Shown here: piece after piece, positions 8,966-16,428 of the stretch | Numbering within the stretch: position 1 is the first letter of the stretch | How the letters are laid out: each line of letters starts with the position of its first letter | Assembly (NCBI RefSeq): GCF_040499845.1 | Contig: NZ_CP159342.1 | Span: forward strand, 4,774,001-4,838,000 | Reading direction: 5' to 3' | From: Micromonospora sp. CCTCC AA 2012012 | GTDB lineage: Bacteria; Actinomycetota; Actinomycetes; Mycobacteriales; Micromonosporaceae | DNA: 64,000 nucleotides | Made by a program: the position numbers and the translations under genes | Notes under the pieces: model-generated | The model's input: the letters and a program-made list of their open reading frames with translations, nothing else | Told to the model about the DNA's origin: nothing | Database searches by the model: none

Positions 8966-10297
8966 ATGGGCGCCGACCACACCCGCCCCGCTCCGTCCGC
9001 CCCGCCGCGGGTACGACGGATCCTCGTCGCGACCGTGGTCCCGCTCTTCGTCCTCACCGTGCTCGCCGCCCTGGTGCTCTGGCCCCGGCACACCCCGGAA
9101 CCGGAGCGCGCCGCCGACGTGCCCCGGTACCACGGCTCGGTCACCCGGGTGGTGACCGAGCCCTGCCCGCCCACACCGGAGGAGACCCCGGGTGGCCCGG
9201 CCGGGCCGTGCGGGACCGTGACCGTACGGGTCGGCCAGGGGCCGGACGCCGGCCGGCAGGTGGAGACGCCGGTCCCGGCCGGGCCGGGAGCGCCCCGGGT
9301 CGAGGTCGGCGACGATATCGTCCTGGTGGAGCTGATCGACCCGGCCGATCCGGCGACGAAGACGTACAACATCGCCGAGCACCAGCGCGGCGGTCCGCTC
9401 GTCTGGGTGGCGGCGCTCTTCGCGCTCGCCATCGTCGCGTTCGGGCGCTGGCGGGGGCTGGCCGCGCTGGCCGGGCTCGCCGCCAGCTTCGCCATCCTGC
9501 TCGGTTTCGTGCTGCCCGGCATCGGCGCGGGGCAGTCGCCGCTGCTGGTGGCCATCGTCGGCTCGGCGTTGATCATGTTCGTGGTGCTCTACCTGACCCA
9601 CGGGATCACCGCGCAGACCTCGGTGGCGGTGCTCGGCACCCTGGGCAGCCTGGTGCTGACCGGGCTGCTCGGCAGTCTCGCCACCGCCGCCACCCACCTC
9701 ACCGGCTTCGGCAGCGAGGACGCCACCACGCTGTCGATGTTCCAGGGCGACGTGGACCTGCACGGGCTGCTGCTGGCCGGCATCATCATCGGTTCCCTCG
9801 GCGTGCTCGACGACGTGACGGTCACCCAGGCGGCCACCGTCACCGAACTCGCCCACGCCAACCCCGGCCTGTCCCGGGTGCAGCTCTACCGGGCGGCCAC
9901 CCGGGTCGGCCGGGCCCACATCGCCTCGACGGTGAACACCATCGTGCTGGCGTACGCGGGGGCCTCCCTGCCGCTGCTGCTCCTGCTGGTCGCCGACTCC
10001 CGGCCGGTGGGCCAGATCCTCACCAGCGAGTTCATGGCGCAGGAGATCGTCCGCAGCGCGGTCGCCACGATCGGCCTGATCGCGGCCGTACCGCTGACCA
10101 CCGGGCTGGCCGCGGTGGTGACCACCGCCGGCCGCCGAGACACCGCGACGAGCGACGGTCCGGGCGCGCCGGCCGCCCGACCGGCGGCCGACCCGGACAC
10201 CGCGCTGGCGGCCCTCAGCACCCGGCGCGGCCGACCCTCCGGGTCCGTCCCCGACGGGTGGCCGGACACCCCGGGGAGTACGCAGGCCGGACGGTGA
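8966..10297 (+). CDS. YibE/F family multipass membrane protein
   Basis: A 443-residue membrane protein. An N-terminal helix (residues 20-42) is followed by an extracytoplasmic domain with a Cys pair (TEPCPPTPEE, GPCGTV). Then come about seven helices carrying the YibE/F signature (GIIIGSLGVLDDVTVTQAATV), and a disordered cytoplasmic tail. The start ATG has a GGGGAG site. YibE/F proteins have no settled function; some are suggested to be transporters. It is divergent from copB with 156 bp between them and is followed by a riboswitch-controlled gene. Confidence 0.88.
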   Translation: MGADHTRPAPSAPPRVRRILVATVVPLFVLTVLAALVLWPRHTPEPERAADVPRYHGSVTRVVTEPCPPTPEETPGGPAGPCGTVTVRVGQGPDAGRQVETPVPAGPGAPRVEVGDDIVLVELIDPADPATKTYNIAEHQRGGPLVWVAALFALAIVAFGRWRGLAALAGLAASFAILLGFVLPGIGAGQSPLLVAIVGSALIMFVVLYLTHGITAQTSVAVLGTLGSLVLTGLLGSLATAATHLTGFGSEDATTLSMFQGDVDLHGLLLAGIIIGSLGVLDDVTVTQAATVTELAHANPGLSRVQLYRAATRVGRAHIASTVNTIVLAYAGASLPLLLLLVADSRPVGQILTSEFMAQEIVRSAVATIGLIAAVPLTTGLAAVVTTAGRRDTATSDGPGAPAARPAADPDTALAALSTRRGRPSGSVPDGWPDTPGSTQAGR

Positions 10298-10456
10298 CAT
10301 CGCGGAGCGTGACGGCCGACGGTAAACGCGATGCTGCTCACGCAGGGTCGCAGCGAATTACCGCGTTTGGTCGGCTTCAGGACGTAGCTGCCCGGGAGGA
10401 CTCTCGGGTAACCTCGCTGCCGGTCACCGCCGAAGGCGCGCACCGGCGCCTGCGGT

Positions 10457-10570
10457 GCCGCCGCCCAATCGCCCGACGGCGAACCGGGGACCCAGGTACA
10501 TGGGGTGAATCCGCGCGAGCGGTAGGGGCCACTTCCGCCCCGAACCCGTCAGCTAACCCGGTCGGCGGTC
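10457..10570 (+). promoter_or_regulatory. Cyclic-di-AMP riboswitch (ydaO/yuaA type)
   Basis: The leader contains the conserved blocks of this class in order: GCGAACCGGGGACCCA (10480-10495), GGGGTGAATCC (10502-10512), a GCGGTAGGGG block (10519-10528) and CCCGAACCCGTCAGCTAACC (10539-10558). The closing helix pairs CCGCCG near 10459-10464 with CGGCGG at 10563-10568. The start codon of the next gene is 16 nt further on. In actinobacteria this riboswitch class controls cell-wall-acting secreted proteins such as Rpf; binding of c-di-AMP normally turns expression off. Exact ends are estimated. Confidence 0.85.
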
Positions 10571-10586
10571 GACGGAAGGGAACACT

Positions 10587-11606
10587 GTGACGGCACCCCT
10601 GCGCCGCTGGCTGACACCCGTGGTGGCCGTGCTCGCCGCCTTCGCGGTCGTGGCCGGTCCCACGCCGGCGACGGCCGCCCCCACCACACCCACCCCCTCG
10701 GGGCACGAGGAGGACGACGAGCCAGCTCTGATCACCGACGTGATCGACGCGGCCAACCGGGGCTACATCCAGGCGAAGGCGAAGCTGGCGAAGTCCCAGG
10801 AACGCCAGCGCCAGCTCGCCGCGGAGGAGATCCGGGCCGGGAAGGAGCTGGAGGCGCTGAAGCCCCAGGTGGCCCAGATCGCCGCCCAGTCCTACCGCAC
10901 CGGCCGGATCGGCGCGGTGGCCATGCTGCTGGAGAGCAGCGCGCCGGACTCGTTCGTCAAGCGCGCCGCCGCGCTGGACGAGCTGAACATGGTCAACGAG
11001 CAGAAGCTCGCCGACGTCACCGCGGTCAAGAACCGCGCCGAGCAGGCCCGGCTCGGCGTCGACGCCGAGGTACGCGAGCAGTTGAAGCTGACCAACGAGA
11101 TGGCCCGCAAGAAGAACGACGCGGAGAAGTCGCTCGCCCTGGTCGGCGGGCTCGGCTTCACCGGCGGTCTGGTCTCGGCCACCTCCCCGGTCGCCCGGGT
11201 CGGCCCCGGCCGCACCTCGGACGGGGACTGGCGCCCCGAGTCGTGCAGCGAGGACGACCCGACCACCTCCGGCTGCATCACCCCGCGCACCCTGCACGCG
11301 TACAAGGAGGTCCGGCGGGCCGGCTTCAACCGCTTCGCCGGCTGCTTCCGGCCGGGCGGGCCGTGGGAGCACCCGAAGGGTCGGGCCTGCGACTGGTCGT
11401 TGCAGAACAGCGGCTTCTCACCCTGGCACAACAACGACACCCGGCGGTACGGCAACAACCTCGCCGCCTTCCTGATCCGCAACGCCGACCGGCTCGGCAT
11501 CTACTACGTGATCTGGAACCGGCAGATCTGGTTCCCGGCGACGGGGTGGAAGTCCTACAGCGGTCCGTCCAACCACACCGACCACGTGCACATGTCGCTG
11601 CTCTGA
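10587..11606 (+). CDS. Secreted coiled-coil protein with ARB_07466-like C-terminal domain
   Basis: A 339-residue secreted protein. The signal peptide ends near residue 30 (ATAAP). A coiled-coil runs over about residues 50-185 (many Lys/Glu/Gln/Ala; FtsX/PcsB-like arrangement). The C-terminal domain begins near 215 with the sequence RPESCSEDDPTTSGCIT and contains GWEHPKGRACDW-type and NHTDHVHMSLL motifs. The paired Cys and the His/Asp of DHVH suggest an enzyme fold, probably acting on the cell wall. The gene lies directly behind a c-di-AMP riboswitch, which supports a cell-wall role. Catalytic activity is inferred. Confidence 0.8.
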   Translation: MTAPLRRWLTPVVAVLAAFAVVAGPTPATAAPTTPTPSGHEEDDEPALITDVIDAANRGYIQAKAKLAKSQERQRQLAAEEIRAGKELEALKPQVAQIAAQSYRTGRIGAVAMLLESSAPDSFVKRAAALDELNMVNEQKLADVTAVKNRAEQARLGVDAEVREQLKLTNEMARKKNDAEKSLALVGGLGFTGGLVSATSPVARVGPGRTSDGDWRPESCSEDDPTTSGCITPRTLHAYKEVRRAGFNRFAGCFRPGGPWEHPKGRACDWSLQNSGFSPWHNNDTRRYGNNLAAFLIRNADRLGIYYVIWNRQIWFPATGWKSYSGPSNHTDHVHMSLL

Positions 11607-11622
11607 GCCGACGACGTACGAC

Positions 11623-11660
11623 GAAGGGGCCGTCCCGCGATCACGCGGGACGGCCCCTTC
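11623..11660. terminator. Strong hairpin terminator
   Basis: Arms GAAGGGGCCGTCCCGCG (11623-11639) and its exact complement (11644-11660) form a 17-bp stem with a 4-nt loop, between the convergent riboswitch gene and carbonic anhydrase gene. It can serve both strands. Confidence 0.85.
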
Positions 11661-11678
11661 GGTCTGCTTCGGGACCGC

Positions 11679-12341
11679 TCAGCCGGTGACGGCCGGGGTG
11701 GCGGACGCGGTCTGGCCCGGCACGGCCGGCTCGCCGGCCGGCACCGTGGTGACCGTCCGCACCTCACCCGCGCTCAGCCGGTACGACATGCCGACCACCG
11801 CGCAGCGCCCGGCGGTGACGTGGTCGGCCAGCACGGCGGAGTTGGCCAGCAGCGCCTCGACGGTGTGCGCGATGTGGATGTCGACGATCTCGTCGATGCT
11901 GGTCACGCCCTGCTCAGCCGCCCGCTGCAGGCTCGGTACGACGGCGTCCACCACCGCACCGAGGTGTCCGGGCGGCGGCGTGCCGGTGGTCGCCACGTCG
12001 CGGGCGGCCTGCACCGCGCCGCACGAGTCGTGGCCGAGGACCACGATCAGCGGGGTGCCGAGGACGGTGACGGCGTACTCGACGCTGCCGAGCACCTCGG
12101 GGCCGACCGTGTGGCCGGCCGTCCGGACCACGAAGAGGTCACCGAGGCCACGGTCGAAGATGATCTCGGCGGCGAGCCGGGAGTCGGAGCAGCCGACGAT
12201 CACCGCGAAGGGGTGCTGCCCGTCGGCGACCGCCGTCCGGTGGTCGGCGTCCTGGTTGGGATGGCGGGGCGCCCCGCCGACGAACCGCCGGTTGCCCGCG
12301 TACAGCTCGGCGAGCGCCTGCTCCGGAGTGGTCGGGGTCAT
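11679..12341 (-). CDS. Beta-class carbonic anhydrase
   Basis: A 220-residue enzyme interconverting CO2 and bicarbonate. Zinc ligands are Cys51 (CSDSR), His104 and Cys107 (GHDSC), and the catalytic Asp53-Arg55 dyad is present. Length is normal for the family with a short Ala/Thr-rich tail. It has no signal peptide, so it is cytoplasmic. It is divergent from a small winged-helix gene with about 220 bp between them. Confidence 0.93.
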   Translation of the reverse strand: MTPTTPEQALAELYAGNRRFVGGAPRHPNQDADHRTAVADGQHPFAVIVGCSDSRLAAEIIFDRGLGDLFVVRTAGHTVGPEVLGSVEYAVTVLGTPLIVVLGHDSCGAVQAARDVATTGTPPPGHLGAVVDAVVPSLQRAAEQGVTSIDEIVDIHIAHTVEALLANSAVLADHVTAGRCAVVGMSYRLSAGEVRTVTTVPAGEPAVPGQTASATPAVTG

Positions 12342-12559
12342 CCCCTCACCTCGTCCCTGGCACGAAAAGACCTGGTCGGACCGGCCGGCGACGGAGGCGG
12401 CCTCGGCACCACGTTCACACGCAGTCCAAGATACGTCAAGATATACGTGATACGTGTTTCATGCGTCGGGAACCCCTTGACCGCCGGACCGGGCGCGTGG
12501 ACCGGAAGATTCCGCCAGGGCGAGGGCAGGGGCGGGCAATCGGGGAGGTGGGCCATACC

Positions 12560-12892
12560 ATGTCGGACATGGCGACGACAGCAGGCGAGAACGGGACCAG
12601 CCGGAACTGGACGTTCCTCACCAACCACGGGCACGTGCTGCTCGCCATCGCGCGTAACCCCACCGCCCGGCTCCGCGACGTCGCGGACGAGGTCGGCGTG
12701 ACCGAGCGGGCCGCCCAGGCGATCGTCGCCGACCTGGAGGCCGGGGGCTACCTGCACCGCACCCGGGTCGGCCGGCGCAACGAGTACACGGTCAACCCGA
12801 GCGGGCACTTCCGGCACCCCGCCGAGGCGGACCAGCAGGTCGGCGCCCTGCTCGCGCTCTTCACCGACGAGCCGGCGGACGACTCCGCCTGA
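12560..12892 (+). CDS. Winged-helix (MarR-like) transcriptional regulator
   Basis: About 110 residues. The core (residues 15-85) is a winged helix: LLAIARNPTARLRDVADEVGVTERAAQAIVADLEAGGYLHRTRVGRRNEYTVNP, with recognition helix near ERAAQAIVADL and wing RVGRRNEY. ATG at 12560 follows GGGGAGG with slightly long spacing; a second ATG at 12569 is also possible. Target genes are unknown. Because it is divergent from carbonic anhydrase, that gene or itself are the obvious candidates. Confidence 0.85.
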   Translation: MSDMATTAGENGTSRNWTFLTNHGHVLLAIARNPTARLRDVADEVGVTERAAQAIVADLEAGGYLHRTRVGRRNEYTVNPSGHFRHPAEADQQVGALLALFTDEPADDSA

Positions 12893-12980
12893 GTCCGGTC
12901 CGACCGTCCACAGGAGTCGACGTGGGCCGGGTCACGTCGGTCGGGAAGATCGTCGAGCTGCACGAGGCGGACCTGACCGA

Positions 12981-12986
12981 TAGGTT
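12981..12986 (+). promoter_or_regulatory. -10 hexamer of a probable leaderless gene
   Basis: TAGGTT lies exactly 6 nt before the GTG at 12993 and no ribosome binding site is present. This supports that GTG as the true start. Confidence 0.45.
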
Positions 12987-12992
12987 GATGCG

Positions 12993-13394
12993 GTGCTGCT
13001 CGAAGCGTTCGCCCCGACCCTCTGGGCGGCGACGCTGCGCACCCTGCGGGAACTGACCCGCCTGGCGGTCGCCGCCCTCGTGCTCGTCGTCGGCTCCGGC
13101 GGTGTCGCCGCCGCGTCCACCGTCGACGCGCTCCGACCTGTCGCCGTCCTGGAGTTCCGGTCGGTCGGTTCCCCGGTCGCCGCGGGCCAGGGCCGCCCCG
13201 CCGGCACCGGATCGGTCACCGCCGTCGCGGATGCCGCGTCGGCCGTCGACCGGGCGACCGACAGCGCCGGGGTGCCGGCACCCGGCACCCGCGCGGACCG
13301 GCACGAGGCCGTCCGCCCGACGACCCGCACCGTCGTCGCGCCCGCCGATCCGGGCCGGGACGCCGTCGCCCGACGCGGCCCCCCGCTCGTCTGA
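12993..13394 (+). CDS. Hypothetical small exported/membrane protein
   Basis: A 133-residue protein with a hydrophobic helix near residues 23-42 (RLAVAALVLVVGSGGVAAAS), followed by a low-complexity Ala/Pro/Arg tail. Strong G/C bias at third positions along the frame supports coding. I recognise no family. The helix may be a signal peptide ending at AAAS or an anchor. It precedes another hypothetical membrane coiled-coil gene on the same strand. Confidence 0.55.
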   Translation: MLLEAFAPTLWAATLRTLRELTRLAVAALVLVVGSGGVAAASTVDALRPVAVLEFRSVGSPVAAGQGRPAGTGSVTAVADAASAVDRATDSAGVPAPGTRADRHEAVRPTTRTVVAPADPGRDAVARRGPPLV

Positions 13395-13538
13395 TCCCGC
13401 CCGCCGCCGACGGCGCGGCCCGCGCATCCCCGCCGACCCTTTTGGGTACGGCCCCGTGCGGAGATCCCGCCCCCTCGCCCCGCCTGCGCGTGGCACTCCG
13501 ACCGTCCCTTCCGAACGTTCCACCACGAGGTGCTGGTG

Positions 13539-14372
13539 ATGCAGACCGTCTTCTCCTCCGTCCTGCCCGACGTGCCCCAGGCCGCCGGGATCTGGCTCGC
13601 CCTGCTCGCCGTGGCGGTGGTCGCCGTCGCCGGGCTGATCATCCGCCCGGACCTGTTCCGCTCCGTGTTCGGCGACCGGATCAGCGAGGCCGCCATGCCG
13701 AGCAGCCTGGAGCTGGCCGAGGAGGCCCGGGAGCGCGCCCGCTACGCGCAGGAGGTGGCGGTGGCGGCGGAGCGGGCGGCGGCCACGGCGGAGCGCCGCC
13801 GTACCGAGTGGCTGGCCGCCCAGGAGGCGGTCGAGGAGGCCTGGCAGGCGTACGAGCGGTTCGAGGCGGACGTCCGACGGCTGGCGGCGGCCGCCGCGCT
13901 GCCCCTGCCGCGCACCGTCCGGACCCCCGCCGAGTACGCCGACCGGGAGCGCTGGCTGCACCGGGCCGCGCTGGACGCCCAGTGGCGTGGCGAGATCACG
14001 GTGCAGCAGCTCAGCGACATCCTCGGCCACGTCGGCTGGGACCCCCGTCGGCACCCGGTGGAGCAGGAGCTGCTGCTGCGGCGGATGGTCCAGCAGAACC
14101 TGCTCACCCGGCAGCAGGCCGCCCGGGAGCGCGAGCAGGCCGCCTGGCGGGCCGCCGAGCTGGCCGCCGCCGCCGCCCGGAGCCTGCGCGACGAGGCGTA
14201 CGCGGCAACCGGTCGCACCCCGGACGCACAGTCGCTGCTGGCCACCATGGACGTGGCGGGGGCGGCCGCCGAGGCGACCCGGGAGCCGGTCACCGCGCCC
14301 CGAGGCGGCACCGAGACCACCCGCGAGACCCCGACGGTCGCCCGCGGCCGGGCCGCCGTCCCGGCGTACTGA
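13539..14372 (+). CDS. Membrane-anchored coiled-coil protein of unknown function
   Basis: About 277 residues. One N-terminal membrane helix (residues 16-36, IWLALLAVAVVAVAGLII) is followed by a long Ala/Glu/Arg-rich coiled-coil (about 55-130), a more globular part (about 130-200, PAEYADRERWLHRAALDAQWRGEITVQQL), another helix-rich stretch and a disordered tail. ATG at 13539 lies behind GAGGTG; a GTG at 13530 is an alternative. I recognise no named family. The topology suggests a cytoplasmic coiled-coil attached to the membrane. Confidence 0.7.
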   Translation: MQTVFSSVLPDVPQAAGIWLALLAVAVVAVAGLIIRPDLFRSVFGDRISEAAMPSSLELAEEARERARYAQEVAVAAERAAATAERRRTEWLAAQEAVEEAWQAYERFEADVRRLAAAAALPLPRTVRTPAEYADRERWLHRAALDAQWRGEITVQQLSDILGHVGWDPRRHPVEQELLLRRMVQQNLLTRQQAAREREQAAWRAAELAAAAARSLRDEAYAATGRTPDAQSLLATMDVAGAAAEATREPVTAPRGGTETTRETPTVARGRAAVPAY

Positions 14373-14420
14373 GGACCGGAAAACGTGCGGCGGTCGGGAG
14401 CGCGCCGGGTCGGGCTCGGC

Positions 14421-14426
14421 TAGCGT
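14421..14426 (+). promoter_or_regulatory. -10 hexamer of a probable leaderless gene
   Basis: TAGCGT ends 6 nt before the ATG at 14433, and the 6-nt spacer cannot hold a ribosome binding site. Confidence 0.5.
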
Positions 14427-14432
14427 GACGGG

Positions 14433-14774
14433 ATGTCCCGGGAAGCGTGGGTCCTGGTCGTTCTCGCCGGCGTCGTCGCGCTGGCGACCCTCGTCGGCGC
14501 CGTGCTGCTCGCGATCCGGGTGGTCCGCACCCGACGGCTGCTCGGCGCGCTCGGCGTGGGCGGCAAGGTCGCCTTCTACGGCGCGCTGATCTACACGATC
14601 CTCCCGGTTGACCTGCTGCCCGATCCGATCTACCTGGACGACATGGGCGTGCTGGCCGGGTCGCTGTTCTATCTGGGCCGGCTGGTGCAGAAGCACCGGG
14701 CGGCGCAGCGGCGACTGCCCGGCCAACCGGAGTCTCCGCCGGAGCCGGGCCGGCTGCACCGTCCCGTGTCATGA
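14433..14774 (+). CDS. YkvA/DUF1232 family membrane protein
   Basis: A 113-residue protein. One hydrophobic helix (residues 6-29) is followed by the DUF1232 signature YTILPVDLLPDPIYLDDMGVL near residues 54-74, and a Pro-rich C-terminus. DUF1232 proteins are small membrane proteins of unknown biochemical role. A TAGCGT hexamer 6 nt upstream suggests a leaderless transcript. It is followed after 49 bp by an oxidoreductase gene on the same strand. Confidence 0.85.
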   Translation: MSREAWVLVVLAGVVALATLVGAVLLAIRVVRTRRLLGALGVGGKVAFYGALIYTILPVDLLPDPIYLDDMGVLAGSLFYLGRLVQKHRAAQRRLPGQPESPPEPGRLHRPVS

Positions 14775-14823
14775 TCGGGCTCGGACCGGCCGCCGGTCCG
14801 CGACGACGGACAGGGGACGGGAC

Positions 14824-15246
14824 ATGGCGGACCACCGGTTGGACCCGCACGACGCACGGGTCGCGGCGTTCTTCGGCGTACGGCACCTCGCCACGCTGAC
14901 CACCCTGCGCCGGGACGGCACTCCGCACGTCGTACCGGTGGGGGTCACCTTCGACGCGGACACCGGACTGGCCCGGGTGATCACCTCGGGCACCTCGGCC
15001 AAGGCGCGGCACGTGGCGGCGGCCGGTCCGGAGGGCACCCCGGTGGCCGTCTGCCAGGTGGACGGGCGCTGGTGGCTGACCGTGGAGGGCCGGGCGGTGC
15101 TGCGCCGCGATCCCGAGTCGGTGGCCGAGGCCGAGCGCCGGTACGCCGTCCGCTACCGACAGCCCCGCCCCAACCCGCAGCGGGTGGTCATCGAGATCGC
15201 CGTCACCCGCCTCCTGGGCAGCCTCCCCGACCCCGCCACCGCCTGA
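14824..15246 (+). CDS. PPOX-class flavin/F420-dependent oxidoreductase
   Basis: A 140-residue split-barrel protein of the pyridoxamine-phosphate-oxidase-like family. Motifs include ATLTTLRRDGTPHVVPVGVTFD (residues 22-43), RVITSGTSAKARHVAA (53-68) and VDGRWWLTVEGRAVLRRDPESVAEAERRYAVRY. Actinobacterial relatives use F420 or FMN; a specific substrate cannot be read from the sequence. ATG at 14824 is used although the frame is open further upstream, because it follows GGGGACGGG and matches the family start. Confidence 0.85.
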   Translation: MADHRLDPHDARVAAFFGVRHLATLTTLRRDGTPHVVPVGVTFDADTGLARVITSGTSAKARHVAAAGPEGTPVAVCQVDGRWWLTVEGRAVLRRDPESVAEAERRYAVRYRQPRPNPQRVVIEIAVTRLLGSLPDPATA

Positions 15247-15340
15247 CCCTCACCACCGGCCGCGCGCCAGCCGGTCCGATCCACCGCCTGACCGTCACCC
15301 TGCGCGTCACCACGGCTCGCGGTGCTGCATACCGCCCACA

Positions 15341-15445
15341 CGCTACGAACTTGATGGCATTGATGAATCACCCGCAGAGTCCGTTTCGTCACCGTTGTCG
15401 TCCGGCACGAGGTCTGATTACACCAATGCCATCAAGTTCGTAGCG
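15341..15445. repeat. 105-bp inverted-repeat element (MITE-like)
   Basis: A perfect 22-bp inverted repeat begins CGCTACGAACTTGATGG at 15341-15362 and is mirrored at 15424-15445. It encloses a 61-bp centre, and pairing continues imperfectly inward (TGATGAATCA facing TGATTACAC). The element is more A/T-rich than its surroundings and lies in a gene-free stretch of 435 bases (15247-15681) where nothing else is evident except the promoter and leader of the downstream protease gene. I see no convincing target-site duplication. It may be a MITE, a transposon relic, or a very long-looped RNA hairpin. Confidence 0.6.
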
Positions 15446-15681
15446 TCCGCTCCGTCCACTCCCCCGCCGCCGGACCACCCGCTGTCCGGTCGGCGGCGGG
15501 ACGACGGGCCGGGCCGGCCGGAATCCCCGCCCGCCCCTGGCCGTTACACCCTCCGTAAGACCGAGCAGGACGACGTGCGGTGAGCGGGCCACCCGCTCCG
15601 GCACTGCCGGTTCCGAGCGCCACTCCCGGTGCTTGCGTCTCCGCCCCCGGAGACGACAAACCCCCCGAATGGAGCTTCGTC

Positions 15682-16341
15682 ATGAACCCGATCTTCCGTA
15701 GGAGCGTGCTCTCCGTCGCCGGTCTCGTCATGTCCGGCGGCGTCATCGCCGGCCCGGCCGTCGCGGCGCACGCCGCCCCGGCCCAGGGCAGGCCGGTCAC
15801 CTCGGTGACCATGGACAAGGGCAACGGCAAGCCCGACAAGGGCGAGCGCCGCGCCGGCTACCAGTACGAGGCCCAGCCGAACTTCTTCTACTGCGGTCCG
15901 GCGTCGACCCGGATCGCCCTCTCGGCCGAGGGCAAGACGGTCAGCCAGGACGAGCTGGCCCGCAAGCTCGGTACGACCGAGAACGGCACCGACTCGGCCA
16001 TCGACATCACCCGGGTGCTCAACGAGTACACGGGCGGCAAGTACAAGACCACCGAGATCCGCGACGACGTGGCCACCCGGGAGCAGGTGGAGCGGCTGCG
16101 GGCCGACATCAGGACCGCGGTGGACGCCGGTCGGCCGGTCGTCGCCAACATCCTCGGCGGCGCGGTGGACGTCGACGGTGTCGAGCACAGCTACCCGGGC
16201 CACTACCTGACGGTGGTGGAGTACAAGGACAACGGCAACACGGTGCTGATCGCCGACCCGGCAGACCCGGGCGAGCCGGAGTACTGGATGGACGTGACCG
16301 AGCTGGCCAACTGGATCGCCGGCCGCGGTTACAGCTCCTGA
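15682..16341 (+). CDS. Secreted C39-like (papain-fold) peptidase
   Basis: A 219-residue secreted protein. The signal peptide ends near HAAPA (residue 33). The C39-like core has the nucleophile in YEAQPNFFYCGPASTRIAL (Cys71), the His in PGHYLTVVEY (about 174) and the Asp in ADPADP. Such free-standing C39-like proteins are exported proteases or pseudoproteases, not ABC-transporter domains. The start ATG has a GGAG site; the frame is open upstream but without coding character. Substrate unknown. Confidence 0.85.
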   Translation: MNPIFRRSVLSVAGLVMSGGVIAGPAVAAHAAPAQGRPVTSVTMDKGNGKPDKGERRAGYQYEAQPNFFYCGPASTRIALSAEGKTVSQDELARKLGTTENGTDSAIDITRVLNEYTGGKYKTTEIRDDVATREQVERLRADIRTAVDAGRPVVANILGGAVDVDGVEHSYPGHYLTVVEYKDNGNTVLIADPADPGEPEYWMDVTELANWIAGRGYSS

Positions 16342-16388
16342 CCCGACAGCGGCACGAGCACGAGCAGCACGGACAGCACGACCGACCA

Positions 16389-16420
16389 AGGGCCGGTCTC
16401 CCAGCGGGGAGGCCGGCCCT
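16389..16420. terminator. Bidirectional hairpin terminator
   Basis: Arms AGGGCCGGTCTCCC (16389-16402) and GGGAGGCCGGCCCT (16407-16420) pair over 14 bp with one G-U, between the convergent C39-like and M20 peptidase genes. Confidence 0.75.
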
Positions 16421-16428
16421 CGGCACGG

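Noticed and set aside
8810..10300. Upstream extension of the copB reading frame by nearly 500 codons
   Set aside because: The extra part is antisense to the YibE/F gene and has no domain; ATG at 8809 with GGAGG begins the His-rich N-terminus expected of CopB.
12929..13066. GTG-started 45-codon frame with an AGGAG site before the gene at 12993
   Set aside because: Its codon use lacks the third-position G/C bias and it overlaps the better-supported gene at 12993.
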